Below the pieces are notes generated by a model. The model saw nothing but the letters and a program-made list of their open reading frames with translations. It was not told the DNA's origin and did no database searches. The position numbers and the translations under genes were made by a program. This document shows positions 12,277-23,815 of a stretch of DNA of 47,546 nucleotides, piece after piece (position 1 is the first letter of the stretch; each line of letters opens with the position of its first letter). This DNA comes from Amanita rubescens (taxonomy: Eukaryota > Basidiomycota > Agaricomycetes > Agaricales > Amanitaceae): the NCBI GenBank assembly GCA_015039365.1, contig WION01000406.1, forward strand, positions 1 to 47,546. The letters run 5' to 3'.

Positions 12277-13392
12277 TATGGTGGGACGTATTCTCTACCA
12301 GGAGTATAAGACGCTATGGTACGATTGGAATTTGGATCCGTGACATGTGATAGTAAGATATGATCTGAATGTGTAATCTTGGATCCTTTGTGAGTGTTGG
12401 ATTGTATAAACTTCCTAAAAATATTAATGTACAATGGCGGTGAAATTGATCCAGGTCCCGTCCGTGTAATGAGATTGCGTCTGTCATCGACACTGTAGTA
12501 GATAATTCTATTAAATCCCTCCTTCACCAATCACAGCGTCTGCACTGGCAAGAGACCTATTTCAACGCGCTCCGTCGTGTTTACCGTTCCGGCGCTCCCA
12601 AGCGGATAGGGGTAACTTGACAACATCGCAAGCCCAGCTTGCGACATATGGGTGTTTGTCTTCGCGAGCTCCGTGCGTCAATCGGACTCAATCCATTTAA
12701 CTCGTTACTCGTTACTCGGTTCTAGGATATACGACGTTATGAGATTGGGTAAGCTGCCAGTGCCCTAGTGGTGTGCCTGAAATATGTATTTGATGAAAAT
12801 GACGACCCAAAGTCTCCGGAAGAAAGTATCCATACGACGGTCCCGAGTCGATCTGAAATTCACGAATGCTGTCGAACATTGATCAAGTGCCCACGGAGGA
12901 GCCCAGTTCCACTGAAGTGGCCAAACTTGTTACTCGTACAGGCCCTGAGTCGCTTGCCAGTGGAGCCAAATGTATTATAGAAGGTAGGTACGAACTTCCC
13001 ATGCCACTGCCATTTGTGGCAGCTGGCGTATGGACAGGCGATTACGTAAGTGGACTCTAAGCATTGATTTCGATCCGCCATGAGGATCACGTCGTCTACA
13101 AACCCATGAAGGTGAATCGAGCTTACGAATATGTCTAGACAACGTAAGCAAATTTGCGTATGTCACCCGCCAAGTGATGAACATTGACAAATACTATGAT
13201 ATGAATAGGGAATACGAGTACTTTGAATGGTAGTGTCCGCATTGCTACGTTGTCGTTGACAGCACGGTTGGTCAGCCAATACCCATGCTACCCAAACTTG
13301 AAATCCATCACGTCAGCTGCAAATCGCAGGAATTTTGGAGTATATAAATCTCGCCCTCACCATGTTGAAGCAACAACAAGCGCTACAAAGTC
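12277..13392. other. Intergenic, contains the SDR1 promoter
   Basis: 1.1 kb between F-box gene 1 and SDR1. Small open frames at 12768-13060 have no recognisable content. A TATATAA box at 13341-13347 lies about 50 bp before the SDR1 ATG, matching the spacing in the two paralogues. Direct ttactcg repeats occur near 12702-12717. Confidence 0.5.
13341..13347 (+). promoter_or_regulatory. TATA box of SDR1
   Basis: TATATAA about 50 bp before the start codon at 13393. SDR2 and SDR3 have equivalent boxes at 24087-24093 and 25233-25240, 40-50 bp before their ATGs, which supports all three. Confidence 0.65.
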
Positions 13393-14344
13393 ATGTCCAA
13401 AGTCATTCTTGTCACAGGTAATGAAAGCCTTGTCCGTCTACGCAACGTCGTTAACTATTGGGTTATTGACACAGGCGCCAATACCGGCATCGGCTATGAG
13501 CTCGTTCGCCTTCTGGCGCAAAAAGGCCACAAAGTATATCTTGGAGCTAGGAAGCCCGTTGCAGGTAGAGAAGCCGCGTGAGTAGTAATGTCTCGCGGAT
13601 GTAGTCATTGTTGTTTATTCGCATCACGATAGCGAGAAGCTGAGGAAGGAGAATCTAGACGTCACGTTCGTCCTGCTCGATGTTACGAAGATCGAAACTG
13701 TCAAGGCCGCAAAGGAGACAATTGAAAAGAGTGAGGGAAGTTTGGACGTACTCGTCAACAATGCAGGTAGGGTTTAACTTCGCTATACCCTGGGACTACT
13801 ACCACCACGATTCTGCGCGCAGGCGTGAGGGGCAAGACTTGGGAAGACTTCGCCGTCAAGGCCGACGTATCTGCCATGCGGGACTGCATTGAAGTTAACC
13901 TGATTGGTCTTGTACAAACCACCGTAACGTTCTTACCCCTCCTACGAGCCTCTCCACAAGCCGTCATTCTCAACGTGTCTAGCGAATTGGCTTCCAACTC
14001 TTTGAAAGGAGGTTACACTTCTCATCTCCAGCTCCAAGACGTAGGGTACAGTGCTTCCAAAGCAGCCGTCAACTCGTACACGATCACGCTCGCTCAGGAG
14101 TTGGAAGAGGAAGGAATCAAGGTTAACGCAGTGTCTCCTGGTTTTACGAAAAGCAGGATGAGTGATTTCCATGAAGAAGGGAAACCGACCAGGCAAGGCG
14201 CAGAGTCTTTGTTGTCTTGGGCATTGCTCGGAAAAGATGGAGCCACTGGTGAGTACTGTGCTGCTTTGCGTTGGCATTGAAATGCCCATATCGGTTCTCC
14301 CAGGCAAGTTCGTGGACGGTAATGGAAAGATATTGGCCTGGTGA
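13393..14344 (+). CDS. Short-chain dehydrogenase/reductase, copy 1 (SDR1)
   Basis: Exons 13393-13417, 13475-13577, 13633-13766, 13823-14248 and 14304-14344. A classical NAD(P)-dependent SDR of carbonyl-reductase type; substrate unknown. Motifs: MSKVILVTGANTGIGYELV (cofactor TGxxxGxG), LLDVT (adenine-ring site), DVLVNNAG, ILNVSS (catalytic Ser), YSASKAAVNSY (catalytic Tyr and Lys), VSPGF. About 242 aa, usual for the family; cytosolic, with no targeting signal. The first of three paralogues here; all share a 25-nt first exon and the same four intron positions, so they arose by duplication within the fungus. It has the most divergent C-terminus (GNGKILAW against GDVM[D/P]W). It lies about 9.8 kb from copies 2 and 3. 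Confidence 0.93.
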
Positions 14345-16563
14345 TCTTGCTCCTCTGCTCAATGTATGGGAGCGACGTATTGCGGTGTACATGACTTACG
14401 ACTATGGAGCGGATGTATTTTGGGTATTGTCGTATGTACTTCTCCAAGACAACGCGGAGTCATGAACTTCAGAGTGATAGTCGAGATTCAAAGAAAAAGA
14501 ACACAATGCAGAGCCTAATCCATCATCCCTCCCCGTTCAGATGAAGGGCGCAATGATCTATCCCCAACCATGACCAGTAACTCTATATGGAAAGCGTAGT
14601 ATTACCCGTGGCTCAGCATCAAGCGAAGAACGAATCGGCCGCCTGGTGCATCGTTTATCGGGACGCAAAAAAAAAAAAAAAAGAGAGAGAGAGAAAAGTA
14701 CCTGCAGTCGAGACATTCCTTTCGCACGTGGAAACAGGACCAAATCAGCGATCTATATTTGCCTTAATTAATTCACTGTCAGAATAAGAATTCAAACCTC
14801 TTACTTTAGTAGAGTGGCATGCAGGTTGTAGGATTTAACGTGCTTTAGTTCGACCATTCGTCAAAGACGAACGGTCTTAAGCCCGGGGCCCACGGCAAGG
14901 AAGCACGAGGAAAGAACAGCAAGCTGCTCTCACCTTCCCCGGGAACCTAGAAAAGTTAGCCGCCGCAGCCAAATCAATAATTAAATCCATTAGCCACATA
15001 AGACACTTCAACGCTCAAGGTCAAGAGTTTTGATGGTTCGCCGCCTTCGCGATCAACTTTATAGTGACCATTTGCAACGACGCCAGACGAGGAGAGTTCT
15101 CAGGCTCTTCATGTTAGATTTCTCGGTCAATGCCGCCTTAACGAATAACGTCTTCTTTGTTGAAGTCGCTCATAAAGCCATTGTCGGTGCGAGTTAAGAC
15201 GACAGAATCAAGAGAACAGGAGTTTAGCGATTCAGCTTCTTGACGTCAGATTTCTCAGGCTACCGAATGTCTTCTCTGTAGAAAGCACTCATAAAGCTGG
15301 TGGCAGCGCAAGCGCAAAGAGGACGAGAGACCTAAGAAGGCGTTTCGGTTTCATGTCAGAACTTCTCGGTCAAGCCGTCTTCACGTCTTCTCGAAGATCG
15401 GTCACAAGTATCGGCGCTGCACTGCGTTTCAATCTCATGATCACATCTATAATGGCGAGTGAGAACCAATCTGTCATAGAACTTATCACATACCAGACTC
15501 GACCCAATGCGGTTGACGGTTGAAAACATGATCAGCCTGGTTCACGCCTTGATGCACATCTCACCGCGATTTCTACATCAAAGAGTCTTGAAATGCTTCA
15601 TGGAAGCTTGTTGTCGTAACTTCATGGCGAACTTGGTGGTCAACTCAAGTGTCGCCACTTAGAGACAGATAGTGCTCGCTCTCGCCGCGATGACGGAACA
15701 CCCTTGGAGTTTAAATTTGCGTTGAAAGCGCGTCTTGAGGATGCTACTCCTAACCCACCCACCCGCCCAGTTGAAATGGAGTGGCGCGTTTTTTAGACAG
15801 AGGCATCGTGCGCAGGTGAGAAGAAAAAAAGGTCAGAGAGAATTCAGACTTCGTTCAGAGTACTAGTCGGGACGGATGTTGTGATAGGGGCATGCGGTGG
15901 CGAATGGTGCCTGTGTTCATAAACTTGAAAGGCTTGAAGCTTGAAAGCTTGAGGAAAAAAGACCAGAAAGGAAATGGCCTACCGCGTGGAATGGGAGGGG
16001 AGGAAAACGGCGAGAGGAGTAGAAGGAGGATGACGGTGGAAGACGAGAAAGAGATGCGGTGGCGGTGGCCCTGATTCAATGCCACGCGTCCAGATTATTT
16101 GTGCACGTGATGAGGGTCGTGAGCATCGTGACTTCGGACCGCGTCACCGCTTGCTTTCCTGAGGACACCCAGTGCTGATGATCCTCTGTCGTAGGCAGGG
16201 GTGGCACAAGAATAAAACGAAGTAACCTGCTTTGCATTAGTGTCTGGATGACACTCAGAGGTTGACATTACCCCTGGACAATGCTTCCAGTTTGGTCGTG
16301 AACCGTCGTCGATCTTGAATCTGCAAGACACCGGCGCGAACCCACTGCCAACATGACTCCATTATCCTGATTGAGCCGGTGCTATGCTCAAGACGCTCCA
16401 GACTATTATTGGTGGAGAATGCCGTGAAGTATGTCGATAAAAGAGTTCAGAGAATATCCCAAAGAAAACATAGCGGTTCGAAAAACAATTCCGATCTTAT
16501 GAGCATTCTGAGTCACTGAACTATCGAAGAAAAGGGACAAAGTAGTCCTGCGGATATCACATA
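14345..16563. other. Gene-poor 2.2-kb stretch with repeats
   Basis: Holds an A-run followed by a (GA)n tract (about 14668-14697), then the degenerate 120-bp tandem repeats listed separately (15110-15430), then purine-biased sequence at 15820-16070. No reading frame with recognisable content was found on either strand. It could be an old decayed element or a non-coding transcript region. Confidence 0.45.
15110..15430 (+). repeat. Degenerate tandem repeat, about 120-bp unit, three copies
   Basis: Three diverged copies begin near 15110, 15235 and 15350. Each carries an ATGTYAGATTTCTCGG-like start, then a GTCTTCT..GAAG segment, then a CTCATAAAGC-like or CACAAGTATCGG-like end. Copies one and two share ACTCATAAAGC or GCTCATAAAGC about 75 bp after the start. 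Not coding in any continuous frame. Confidence 0.55.
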
Positions 16564-18029
16564 TTATGATAGTGAGGAGATTTGTGATGTAATAACGACA
16601 GACGCAACCTTATGATCATGACCAAAACAGCTCGTCGAAGTTAGGCGGCTCCCTGAAGCCTTGTCTTCGAAACCGAACTGAGAGGCGACCAGGTGCGAAT
16701 CTTTCACGGCTGTATTCCATTCCGCTCCCCCTCCCAACCTTATTCCATTCTGCCGTGTTCTTCCTGAGATATTTGACGTGAAGCTGGAGAAAATGAAGCG
16801 CCGGTTCTTCTGGTACCTGGCCAGTATGCGATTTAATTCGGGACTCCACCATATCAGTAGTGCGGAGTGTAACGGGGTTGGAATACAATAGCCGATTGCC
16901 AAGAATGTTAAATGATGGCACACGGTGTCATTTCGGTGTAAGGCGAGTCTTGGAAGCACTTCGTCAACTGACCCACCCGCGTTACAAAATGAGGGGCGTA
17001 AGGTGAGCGAAGTGAGTGAATCGCAAGATGAGTGTGTGAGGACGTCGAGGTAGTCTCCTGACGAGAGGAATAATCCAAAAATCTCCAACTTGTCAAGGGA
17101 ACAAGATGATCGAGTAAACAGGTTTAAGAGCGGTTGGATATCTCCTGGCGAAATTTTATTAATGGAAATTTCTCGTACAGAGGGCAAAGAAAGCAGGTCA
17201 ACGAGTGTTGGGAGACAGTTCTGGCCGTGCGTGTTAAGGTGGAAGGTGACTAAGTCTTTCAAGATTATGGGAACTGTACTTTGTCCAATTGCCGATGATA
17301 TAACAAAGATCGATACATACGCTAGATTCGGACACTTCATGAAAACCATTGCTGCATTCCGACAAGGTATGCATTTCCGAATTTGGAGGTGCGTGAGATG
17401 AGCCCAAAGAACGGTTTCATTTGCACACGACACAGGATCCAAATAGGGATAATATAATCGCCGCAATGAGTGAAATCCATCAAACTGAAACAAAGACGAT
17501 GATGGTTGAAAATCTCGAGAATAGGAATACAATGATTCCCAACGAGCAGCGTGGTCATTGATAGCTGATATAATGGGAGCTTCGAGACCTTTCCACGTTG
17601 ATGATGTCACTGGATATGTGTAGTGTAATAGGAAGCGAACAAGAGCGTTCGATCCATTGAGCAAGGTGGGTGGCCTTCCTGTTAGCCTGGGCCTCGTTTA
17701 TGTCATGTGGGATATGGATGAGGACCGTATTCCACAATCGAGGGGTGGAAAACGCAAGAAACCGCCATGAAGAGCACACTGCAGCAGAATACGAGAGTCG
17801 GATATATCATATTTCGTCCCTCGTAAGACTGTGACCTGCGGTAAAGCTCCTGGTCGGTTGGCAAGGCAAAAATGAAAATTTCGCTGAGGATCTCCAAAGG
17901 GAGGCTATGGATAGTAGTAGGTGGTGAGCGTCGTGATCGAGCGCGCAAAGCACGGGGCCTGGTGACATTGTATCCCGCAGTGCTCCTCAGATGATTGGAT
18001 GGCGCGTGAATAAGTGAGATGAGCGCCAT
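16564..18029 (-). pseudogene. F-box gene 2, apparently frame-broken
   Basis: Minus strand. The F-box is clear (TIHSLPLEILSEIFIFALP, coded near 17920-17860), then in another frame VCSSWRFLAFSTPRLW, RKATHLAQWIERSCSLPITL, and in a third frame GLEAPIISAINDHAARWESL and a long leucine-rich tail. This is the usual order of an Agaricomycete F-box protein, so the pieces are one gene. I found no intron with a usable donor between them. Removing one base near 17775-17790 and one A at the run 17590-17592 would restore order; near the 3' end DMVESR lies in yet another frame. Start taken at 18029 (MALISLIH); an upstream ATG in another frame (MPSRKKPVPKPS) could be a spliced first exon. Either a decaying paralogue or indel errors. 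Confidence 0.68.
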
Positions 18030-18241
18030 TTCGGGTTTCTTTGTGAAGGTTCCGAGCGCTCGTGGAAGGCTTTGGCACTGGCTTTTTTCGAGATGGCATT
18101 GTGGGTCAGAGTTGTGACCTAACCCTAAGTTTGGGTCTGCGGCGACTACGTATACCACGAATCGTATCACTGCGGACGATCATGTGAAATGTAACAAATT
18201 TCGTCTGACTCGCTAATTCGTCAATTATAGTTAACAAAAAG
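18030..18241. other. Short spacer between two minus-strand F-box genes
   Basis: Contains the likely promoter of F-box gene 2 and a CCTAACCCTAA string (18117-18127) inside a 28-bp segment (18113-18140) repeated exactly at 23666-23693. Confidence 0.5.
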
Positions 18242-19936
18242 TTATTCTTGTGTGCGTTCACTTTCTAAAATACTAATGTGTCTGCAGCTTTGCTCAGCGT
18301 AGTACTGGTATGCATTGGGATCGTCGGGATCGTCGGGGTAGTGGATAGTAAGATCAATCTGGGCGCCAGCAATCGAAGCATGAACGGTCAATGTACGGCC
18401 CCAGCTGTCACTGTCAAGACAAAAGGCACTGAAAGATGGGTGAAGGCACATATGTTTCAATGCCGTATCAATGGCTCCTGATGCCTTGTTCAAAGCACTG
18501 CAGTGGCCACAGTTGCAACCATCCCAATCTACTGTGATAATTAATCTCTTGAGTGGCACAATGCTGCGCCTGGACCTCGATTCCGTGCACCGTGCACTGA
18601 GAACACAAGTCGCTGCCAGTACAACATCGTCAAAGTATCCAGGACAACACGACACCTCCAGCAGCCTGCAGGTTGGGACAGATGCCGCCGGAGTCTGCGA
18701 TGTCCCGTATAATGCGATGGGCGTATCCCGGTTGCACATCGAAATATGGCTCAACGGAGAGCCCCTCCACATGGTCCAGCACCTCCATGATGTTCTGAGC
18801 CACATCGGCCGTACAATCTTGAAGTGACAAGCGGCGAATGCGACAGGAAGAACGTTGGACAAAAGATAATATTTCTTCATCATGGTTATGGTCATTCATG
18901 TCCTCAAAACCGTCGCAGACGGAGAGATGTTCCAGCATGGGCGCTTCAAAGAATGAAAGCATCCAGGAAACAGCAAGCGAGATTCCAAAGAGTTTGAGAC
19001 GAGGAAAGCGAACAGTTGGACATTCGGGAATGTCAGAATCAACATCGACGAAAAATACGTCGAAGTGTAGCTCTTCGACATTGTGAAACTGAAGTAGAAA
19101 TGATCGGAGTGCATCACTGTTAGCAAATTCTAGATAGGGTTGGTCTATCGTGAGCTTGGTCAACTGTGCCCAGGGAAACGGCCATCTTTCCAACGTCCCG
19201 CATGTCGCGTCTCTCGTATTGTCATAGTTCAGGTTTAGTTGGGTGAGGTGCGGCGCGATTTCGAAGGCGGTGCCGTACTTATGATCTTGGATATCGTATA
19301 TAACGATTGTCAGCGACTCGAGAATCGACATTTTCTTCCTGCGTTCGACAAGACCATTTATCAGGGACTGATCTTCTATATCCAGATCTGCCCATTTCCA
19401 ACGATCTGAACACGATAACAACATCCCCAAATGGGTGAATAAATTTTGTCGTTGATTGTCGGACCCGGTACGCTAACAAGTAAGGTGAGAGGCTGCTGTT
19501 TGGAGCGTTTGAGGTATATTTCCGCACGTCGGTTCATTTCAGCGATGTAAGTAACGCTAGGGTCAGGCTGGGGTTCCTCGAAAGAGAAAGCGGACCATAA
19601 AGCTGGGTAGTACACAAATGCCCATCTCCAGTGCCTGCAAACTTGTCCTACGGCCCACGGGAACTCGTGGGAGCGCGATATGTTCCTCAACTCGTGGAGA
19701 GCAATAGGCCCGTCGCATAGGAGGAGAAATATATCACATAGCGTTTCGGTAGGTATTTTTGAGGCGACCGTGTTCATTTGCGCAGCACTAGTGTTTGGAG
19801 AGACTTGCGGAGCGAGTTTGCTGCGGGGCTTGGCGCGGTGACGACTGACGAAGCTGTACTTTACGGAAATTGTTGGATTCGCGACTGAGGGTCTTGGCAC
19901 TAGAGATTTCACACCCAAACAATAACACACATTCAA
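18242..19936 (-). pseudogene. F-box gene 3, apparently frame-broken
   Basis: Minus strand. N-terminal piece: MNTVASKIPTETLCDIFLLL (F-box), WAVGQVCRHWRWAF, YYPALWSAF, frame open from 19936 with the likely ATG at 19777. The middle piece in another frame starts MLLSCSDRWKWADL and runs through leucine-rich sequence to CPNLQ. The last piece in a third frame begins LLEVSCCPGYFDD and ends near 18242. This order matches Agaricomycete F-box proteins (CPNLQ directly followed by LEVS). The breaks are a missing base at the short G-run 19433-19435 and an extra base near 18662-18671. No introns explain them. Its neighbour F-box gene 2 shows the same kind of damage, while HSP78, the SNM1-like gene, the SDRs and F-box gene 1 do not. 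Confidence 0.66.
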
Positions 19937-20646
19937 ATTTCAGACTAAAGAACTTGATCCGACGAGCGCGGAACAACTACCTTTGAACGGTGTTGGGCCG
20001 GAAGAGCTGCGTCTCCTGGGGAACAACTCGATGCATCTCCGTCACGAGCCGCCATGCCCTGCTGTGACTGGATGAATGTCTATGGATGTCCGAATTGTCT
20101 ATGATCGTACAAGGCGTACAACTCGATCGAGATACTGGTATTGATGACCTTTGTCGAGTCGTACTAGCTAGCAAGCAACGATCATCAAGATCAGTCGTCG
20201 CAGCGCTCCGTTTCCGTCCGTCGCCTATCGAGTTTGGCACGGGCTCAATCATGTACGTCCTCAATCTCCACTGAACTACGTATTATGAGCTATCACTTGC
20301 TCATACGGGCAAGATGGGTGATTGCCTGCGACATGTTCAAGGCGTAGCTTTGGACGGAGCGTTTAACTCAACTTGCCGGGTATGGGTTACCATGATGCAA
20401 CAGGGACCAAGGCTATGTTCTTGATCGGGTTGGAAGATGTCGTTTTGAGGGGTCTCTCCAAAGGGTCAGGCAGCGGAACGGGCATAAATATGCATCCTAG
20501 CCCCATCATGGGCCCCTTGACTGCGTCCCACAGGAGCTGGCCTCCGATTCCCTCAAATCAAATTTTCTAGTTGTCTTTTTCGGTATGTCCAATCCGGTCT
20601 GGCATGGAATATGTTCCCCAGCTTAATCGTTTGAAGGTTATTAGCA
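19937..20646. other. Intergenic, divergent spacer
   Basis: About 700 bp between F-box gene 3 (minus) and the secreted-protein gene (plus). Small overlapping open frames near 19977-20274 occur on both strands, without recognisable content. No repeat or RNA gene seen. Confidence 0.45.
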
Positions 20647-21412
20647 ATGATCTTATTCCAATACGCACTCCTCTTCTTCGCGCTCTTCAGCGTCTCTAAC
20701 GCTGCGCCTGTACAGGAGGAACCGACAAACGCTCACCTCGAACCATTACAACATCCCAAAGTCCCGGCTAACACTGATGGATGTCTGGGCTCCGTCTACA
20801 CGCTCCTTCATCCCTTTGGGTTAGTATTATGTTGTGACCTGCACAAGGACAATGTGCTGATAAGTGTCCCCCCCAAGCATCAAAGAAGCGGCATTGTCCC
20901 GGTTGTGGTCATTGGGCCTCCAAGAGCCGGAATGGTGGTCGTCGTAGAGATTGCATGGAACATGGACTATCTTTATGAAAAGGACCCGGTCCAAAGGAAA
21001 CCTGCCTCCGAGTATTTTCCACCGGGCACGATGCTCACCTGTGAGTCTAGCTACAGCAAAAATATAAGCAATTACTAAGCAGCAGAACAGCTGGGAGTGT
21101 TACGGCCACGAGTGAGAAATTCAGGTCATTAAAATATGCATGGATCAATGTTGCGAGGCCTCGGATTATAAGCGTCGATGAAATGTGGTGGAATCATAAC
21201 AAGGCTGCGGCAGTGATGGAACCAAAACATCTTCTGGAATTCATTCCTTTGCTCAGTGAGAATTATCATCTTTGACATATTGATATCCTGAAAACATGGT
21301 CATTACAGAACCAATTATGCATCTCTTAGGGGGCAAAAAGGTGGTAGACATGACGCCAAACGAGATTGAACAGTCGATTAAGCACGACCCCGGAATGCGA
21401 TGGGGTGCTTGA
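20647..21412 (+). CDS. Small secreted protein, unknown function
   Basis: Exons 20647-21040, 21091-21255 and 21309-21412, 220 aa. It starts with a clear signal peptide (MILFQYALLFFALFSVSNA, cleavage probably after SNA or AAP), so it should be secreted. The mature chain has Val-rich strands (GIVPVVVIGPP, GMVVVVEIAW), a Trp pair (DEMWWNHNK) and an end HDPGMRWGA. I do not recognise a family. A 45-nt segment in exon 1 (about 20821-20865, GTTAGT to ATAAG) has intron-like ends, is in frame and stop-free; if spliced the protein loses 15 residues, including the paired Cys of VLCCD. Few cysteines otherwise, so not a typical hydrophobin or cysteine-rich effector. Confidence 0.68.
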
Positions 21413-22386
21413 CATCACCCACGATTGCTTAGCTTGTTACCAACTACCAGTATTATCATTCGTTCAAGCAAGATGTAGGAGTCAGATCATTGTACTCTCT
21501 GCGGTACCTAACAGGATTTGCGTATGCTTTCCTTCATCACGGTAGTACGCTAATACGGAGATGAGAGAATCAATGAGTAAAACGAGTGAACGAATCTCAT
21601 CCCGTACCAGTTTCCTCCGTGCCGTGGCTCAGCGAGGCGTCATCAAACGAATCAGGCGAGGACTCGGGATAACAAGGTCGCCAAGTTGGGTACCAACGCG
21701 TTGAACTTGCACCCTGCCTCAGGATGACGACTAGGTAAACGAGCGCATAGACGATACACGCGGCTACCCAAGCGAACGCTGTGTTGATCGTTGAATGCGG
21801 CTGTCATTGTACATCAATCGGGGGGACAAATACCACTGCCACGAAACCCACAACAAGCCGAAACGGAAGCGTTCCGGTGCTCGCGATGCGAACAAGTTTG
21901 TGTTTCCATCACGGTCTTCGAGTCGCTCATCGTTTATCAGAAAATGCCGCTATAGACAAGCACAGACTCGTACTGCTGACGAGGCTATGAACCAACATGT
22001 CCTCTCCTGCCTCTCGTCTCTAATCAACGCGTTCCAGACTTTCGTTACGTGCGTATTCTTCCTTTCTTGTGACCGTCGCCATTTAACTCCCCATCAGCTG
22101 TACCATCTGCGGTAATAGATGGAAGTTTTCTTAATCACGCCACCTCGGTTTCTTTTACACTAGTAATGAAAACACTTTTACGTGCGTCGATTCTAATATT
22201 ATTTCTTCCTGGTCGTATCCGCGATAGGAGTCTAAGACACCTTCGGATCTCCATCTTTTTCATGAGTTGAACAGATTATGACGTCAAACAGTGCAACCCA
22301 ACATCAGGAAGGGAGTACAATCACATATCTTGTACATATGTATAGTTACAAAGAGCCAAAACACGCTCGCTTGATCTCGTCCAAAA
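21413..22386. other. Intergenic; weak ORF only
   Basis: A basic, Ser/Arg-rich open frame at 21795-22115 (plus) has no recognised domain and no convincing splice partner. The two neighbouring genes point at each other, so both 3' UTRs lie here. No repeat recognised. Confidence 0.4.
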
Positions 22387-23005
22387 CTATTTCTTTCTCC
22401 TCTCATGATAAGCGAGAACTGAACACGCCTTCTTAATCTCGTTCACCACATGTCGGAACTTTTTCTCCCTCACGCTCCAGAAGATCACAATTCCATCGCT
22501 CCGGGGGTGCCGTGTCTGTCATCGTCCCAGTGTTAGCTGGAATCTGTTGCGGAAGGATAGCATCGTAGCGGGGCTTTGTGTAGAAACAGAGTCGAGTTCC
22601 CATGGCGCTGATACCGTGTAGGACAGGGATTGGACAGCGAACTGCAAGCAAAAATTAGTTAGGTTTTAAGATACGCGATGACTTTGGATACCAACCAGAC
22701 AAATTCGTCATGCGAGTTCGAATCTGGCGGTCCGATGCCTCGCGCGTAGAACGAGATTGAAGGTCCCCAGGAGCCTTTAGCTGTAGTACGAGAACTGGTT
22801 CGCCCAAGTCTAAGTTGTATACGACCTCGTACATAAACGTTGGTTCGAGTGAACTCGGAGGCGGCCAACGTGGTGCAAGCATGAAATTAGTGTTAGGAGG
22901 GAAGAGCGAGTATAGAAGGATGTTGTAAGGCCCGGGAAAGTCAGCCACTGATGCAGCAGCGGGGACCTTTGCGAACTTGCGAAGGACTATGGCCGGCCAA
23001 GACAT
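22387..23005 (-). CDS. Conserved basidiomycete protein of unknown function
   Basis: Starts MSWPAIVLRKFAKV at 23005; exon 1 to 22696, intron 22695-22642 (54 nt), exon 2 onward. I recognise the architecture from many Agaricomycete predicted proteins: an N-terminal GPYNILLYSLFPP, then PVLVLQLKAPGDL, DRQIRTRMTNL, CPIPVLHGISAMGTRLCFY, TDTAPPERWNCDLLE. The PxLxLxLKxPGDL / ADxQIR pairing resembles a restriction-nuclease-like core, but function is not established. The uninterrupted frame stops at 22433 (172 aa). The family C-terminus (FRHVVNEIKKAC) is present one frame over and runs to a stop at 22387; one extra base in the T5 run 22460-22464 would explain it. Same strand bias and same indel type as ERG1 and the F-box genes. 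Confidence 0.74.
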
Positions 23006-23149
23006 GGTGGACCCAATTGAGTGGCGCTATAGGTCCCGCAACCTGTGGTGGTTGTGGGTCTTACGAGGTGGCTTGACGGAGATTGCTTGATTATGTAAGT
23101 TACTGAGGAGTGCGGGGAGCGTCACTAGAGATTCCGATTCACACACCCA

Positions 23150-23750
23150 GCGCGCAGATTCGAATTCCAGACTCGGGCCTCGAGTGACCAGCAATGCGCA
23201 GAATACGAGAGTCGCGCAAAACACGAGACCTGGTGGTGAGGCTCTCAGATTCGGGACTGCCCCTTCTTCATCTCTAGATTCGACGACAAAGCGCTCGCCA
23301 CCCTGCAAGCCAAACGGTTGAAGCAAGTCCGCCAGGCTCGCGATCAACGCCACGTAACCAAACAAACCGCCCGCGTCGCTGCTCGCTACGACGGCCTAGG
23401 CTTAGACTAGGCCCCCCTTTTCTTTCAAGGCTCATCGCTCCTCCCTCCTCGACTTCTTCTGGGGGTGGGACTAGTTTAACTCTGTATGCGGCCGTATGCC
23501 GACTTCGCGATTAGTATAAGTATTTAGCTTACGGGTTCTTTTCCTCACCTAGTGTAGGTTTTTTCCCAGAGTACCTCTGTAGTGTGTTGTGGCAATACAC
23601 TCGCTCCTATTCAAAAAAAAAAAAAAAAAAAGAGGCTCTCAGATGGCGTGTGAATATCGAATAAGTGTGACCTAACCCTAAGTTTGGGTCTGCAGCTCGC
23701 TCTGCGTCTTCAGCCGCCCAAAAGAGACTGGAGGTGCGCTCCTAGCCATT
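23150..23750 (-). pseudogene. Diverged remnant of an F-box gene 5' region
   Basis: Parts match the 5' region of F-box gene 2: cagaatacgagagtcg (23199-23214 against about 17787-17802); the stretch around cacgagacctggtg (near 23218) against the cacggggcctggtg region (near 17950); atggcgtgtgaat against atggcgcgtgaat; and a 28-bp exact match at 23666-23693 against 18113-18140. Order and orientation agree. The remnant is split by the poly(A) retroelement insertion at 23251-23631. No intact F-box frame remains. Confidence 0.6.
23251..23631 (+). mobile_element. 5'-truncated poly(A) retroelement insertion (LINE-like or retrocopy)
   Basis: A 381-bp insert ends in 19 A (23613-23631) and is flanked by a perfect 13-bp duplication, gaggctctcagat, at 23238-23250 and 23632-23644. 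This is the footprint of target-primed reverse transcription with 5' truncation. The insert carries the end of a reading frame (about 23265-23413) with CPFFISRFDDKALATLQ, then KRLKQVRQARDQRHV, ending ARYDGLGLD, followed by a 3' UTR of about 200 bp. I cannot tell whether the source is a LINE or a host mRNA; the coding tail has no landmark I recognise. Confidence 0.85.
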
Positions 23751-23815
23751 CATAGAGCCACGAAACCACTGAAAATTTCAAGATAAATTCAACGACATAT
23801 CCTGCCAAAGTGTAA

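Noticed and set aside
12768..13060. Overlapping small ORFs upstream of SDR1
   Set aside because: No recognisable content and they overlap in several frames; no gene model could be built.
14668..14697. A-run plus (GA)n considered as a second retroelement tail
   Set aside because: No flanking target duplication or upstream coding remnant found; treated as low complexity.
18113..18140. CCTAACCCTAA telomere-like string, repeated at 23666-23693 and similar near 26265
   Set aside because: Only about two repeat units; explained by duplication of the F-box 5' region, so not an interstitial telomere.
21795..22115. 106-aa basic open frame
   Set aside because: No domain, atypical composition and no supporting introns; not called a gene.
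22720..22740. GAGTTCGAATCTGG resembling a tRNA B-box
   Set aside because: No matching A-box or cloverleaf; it lies inside the conserved coding exon on the other strand.
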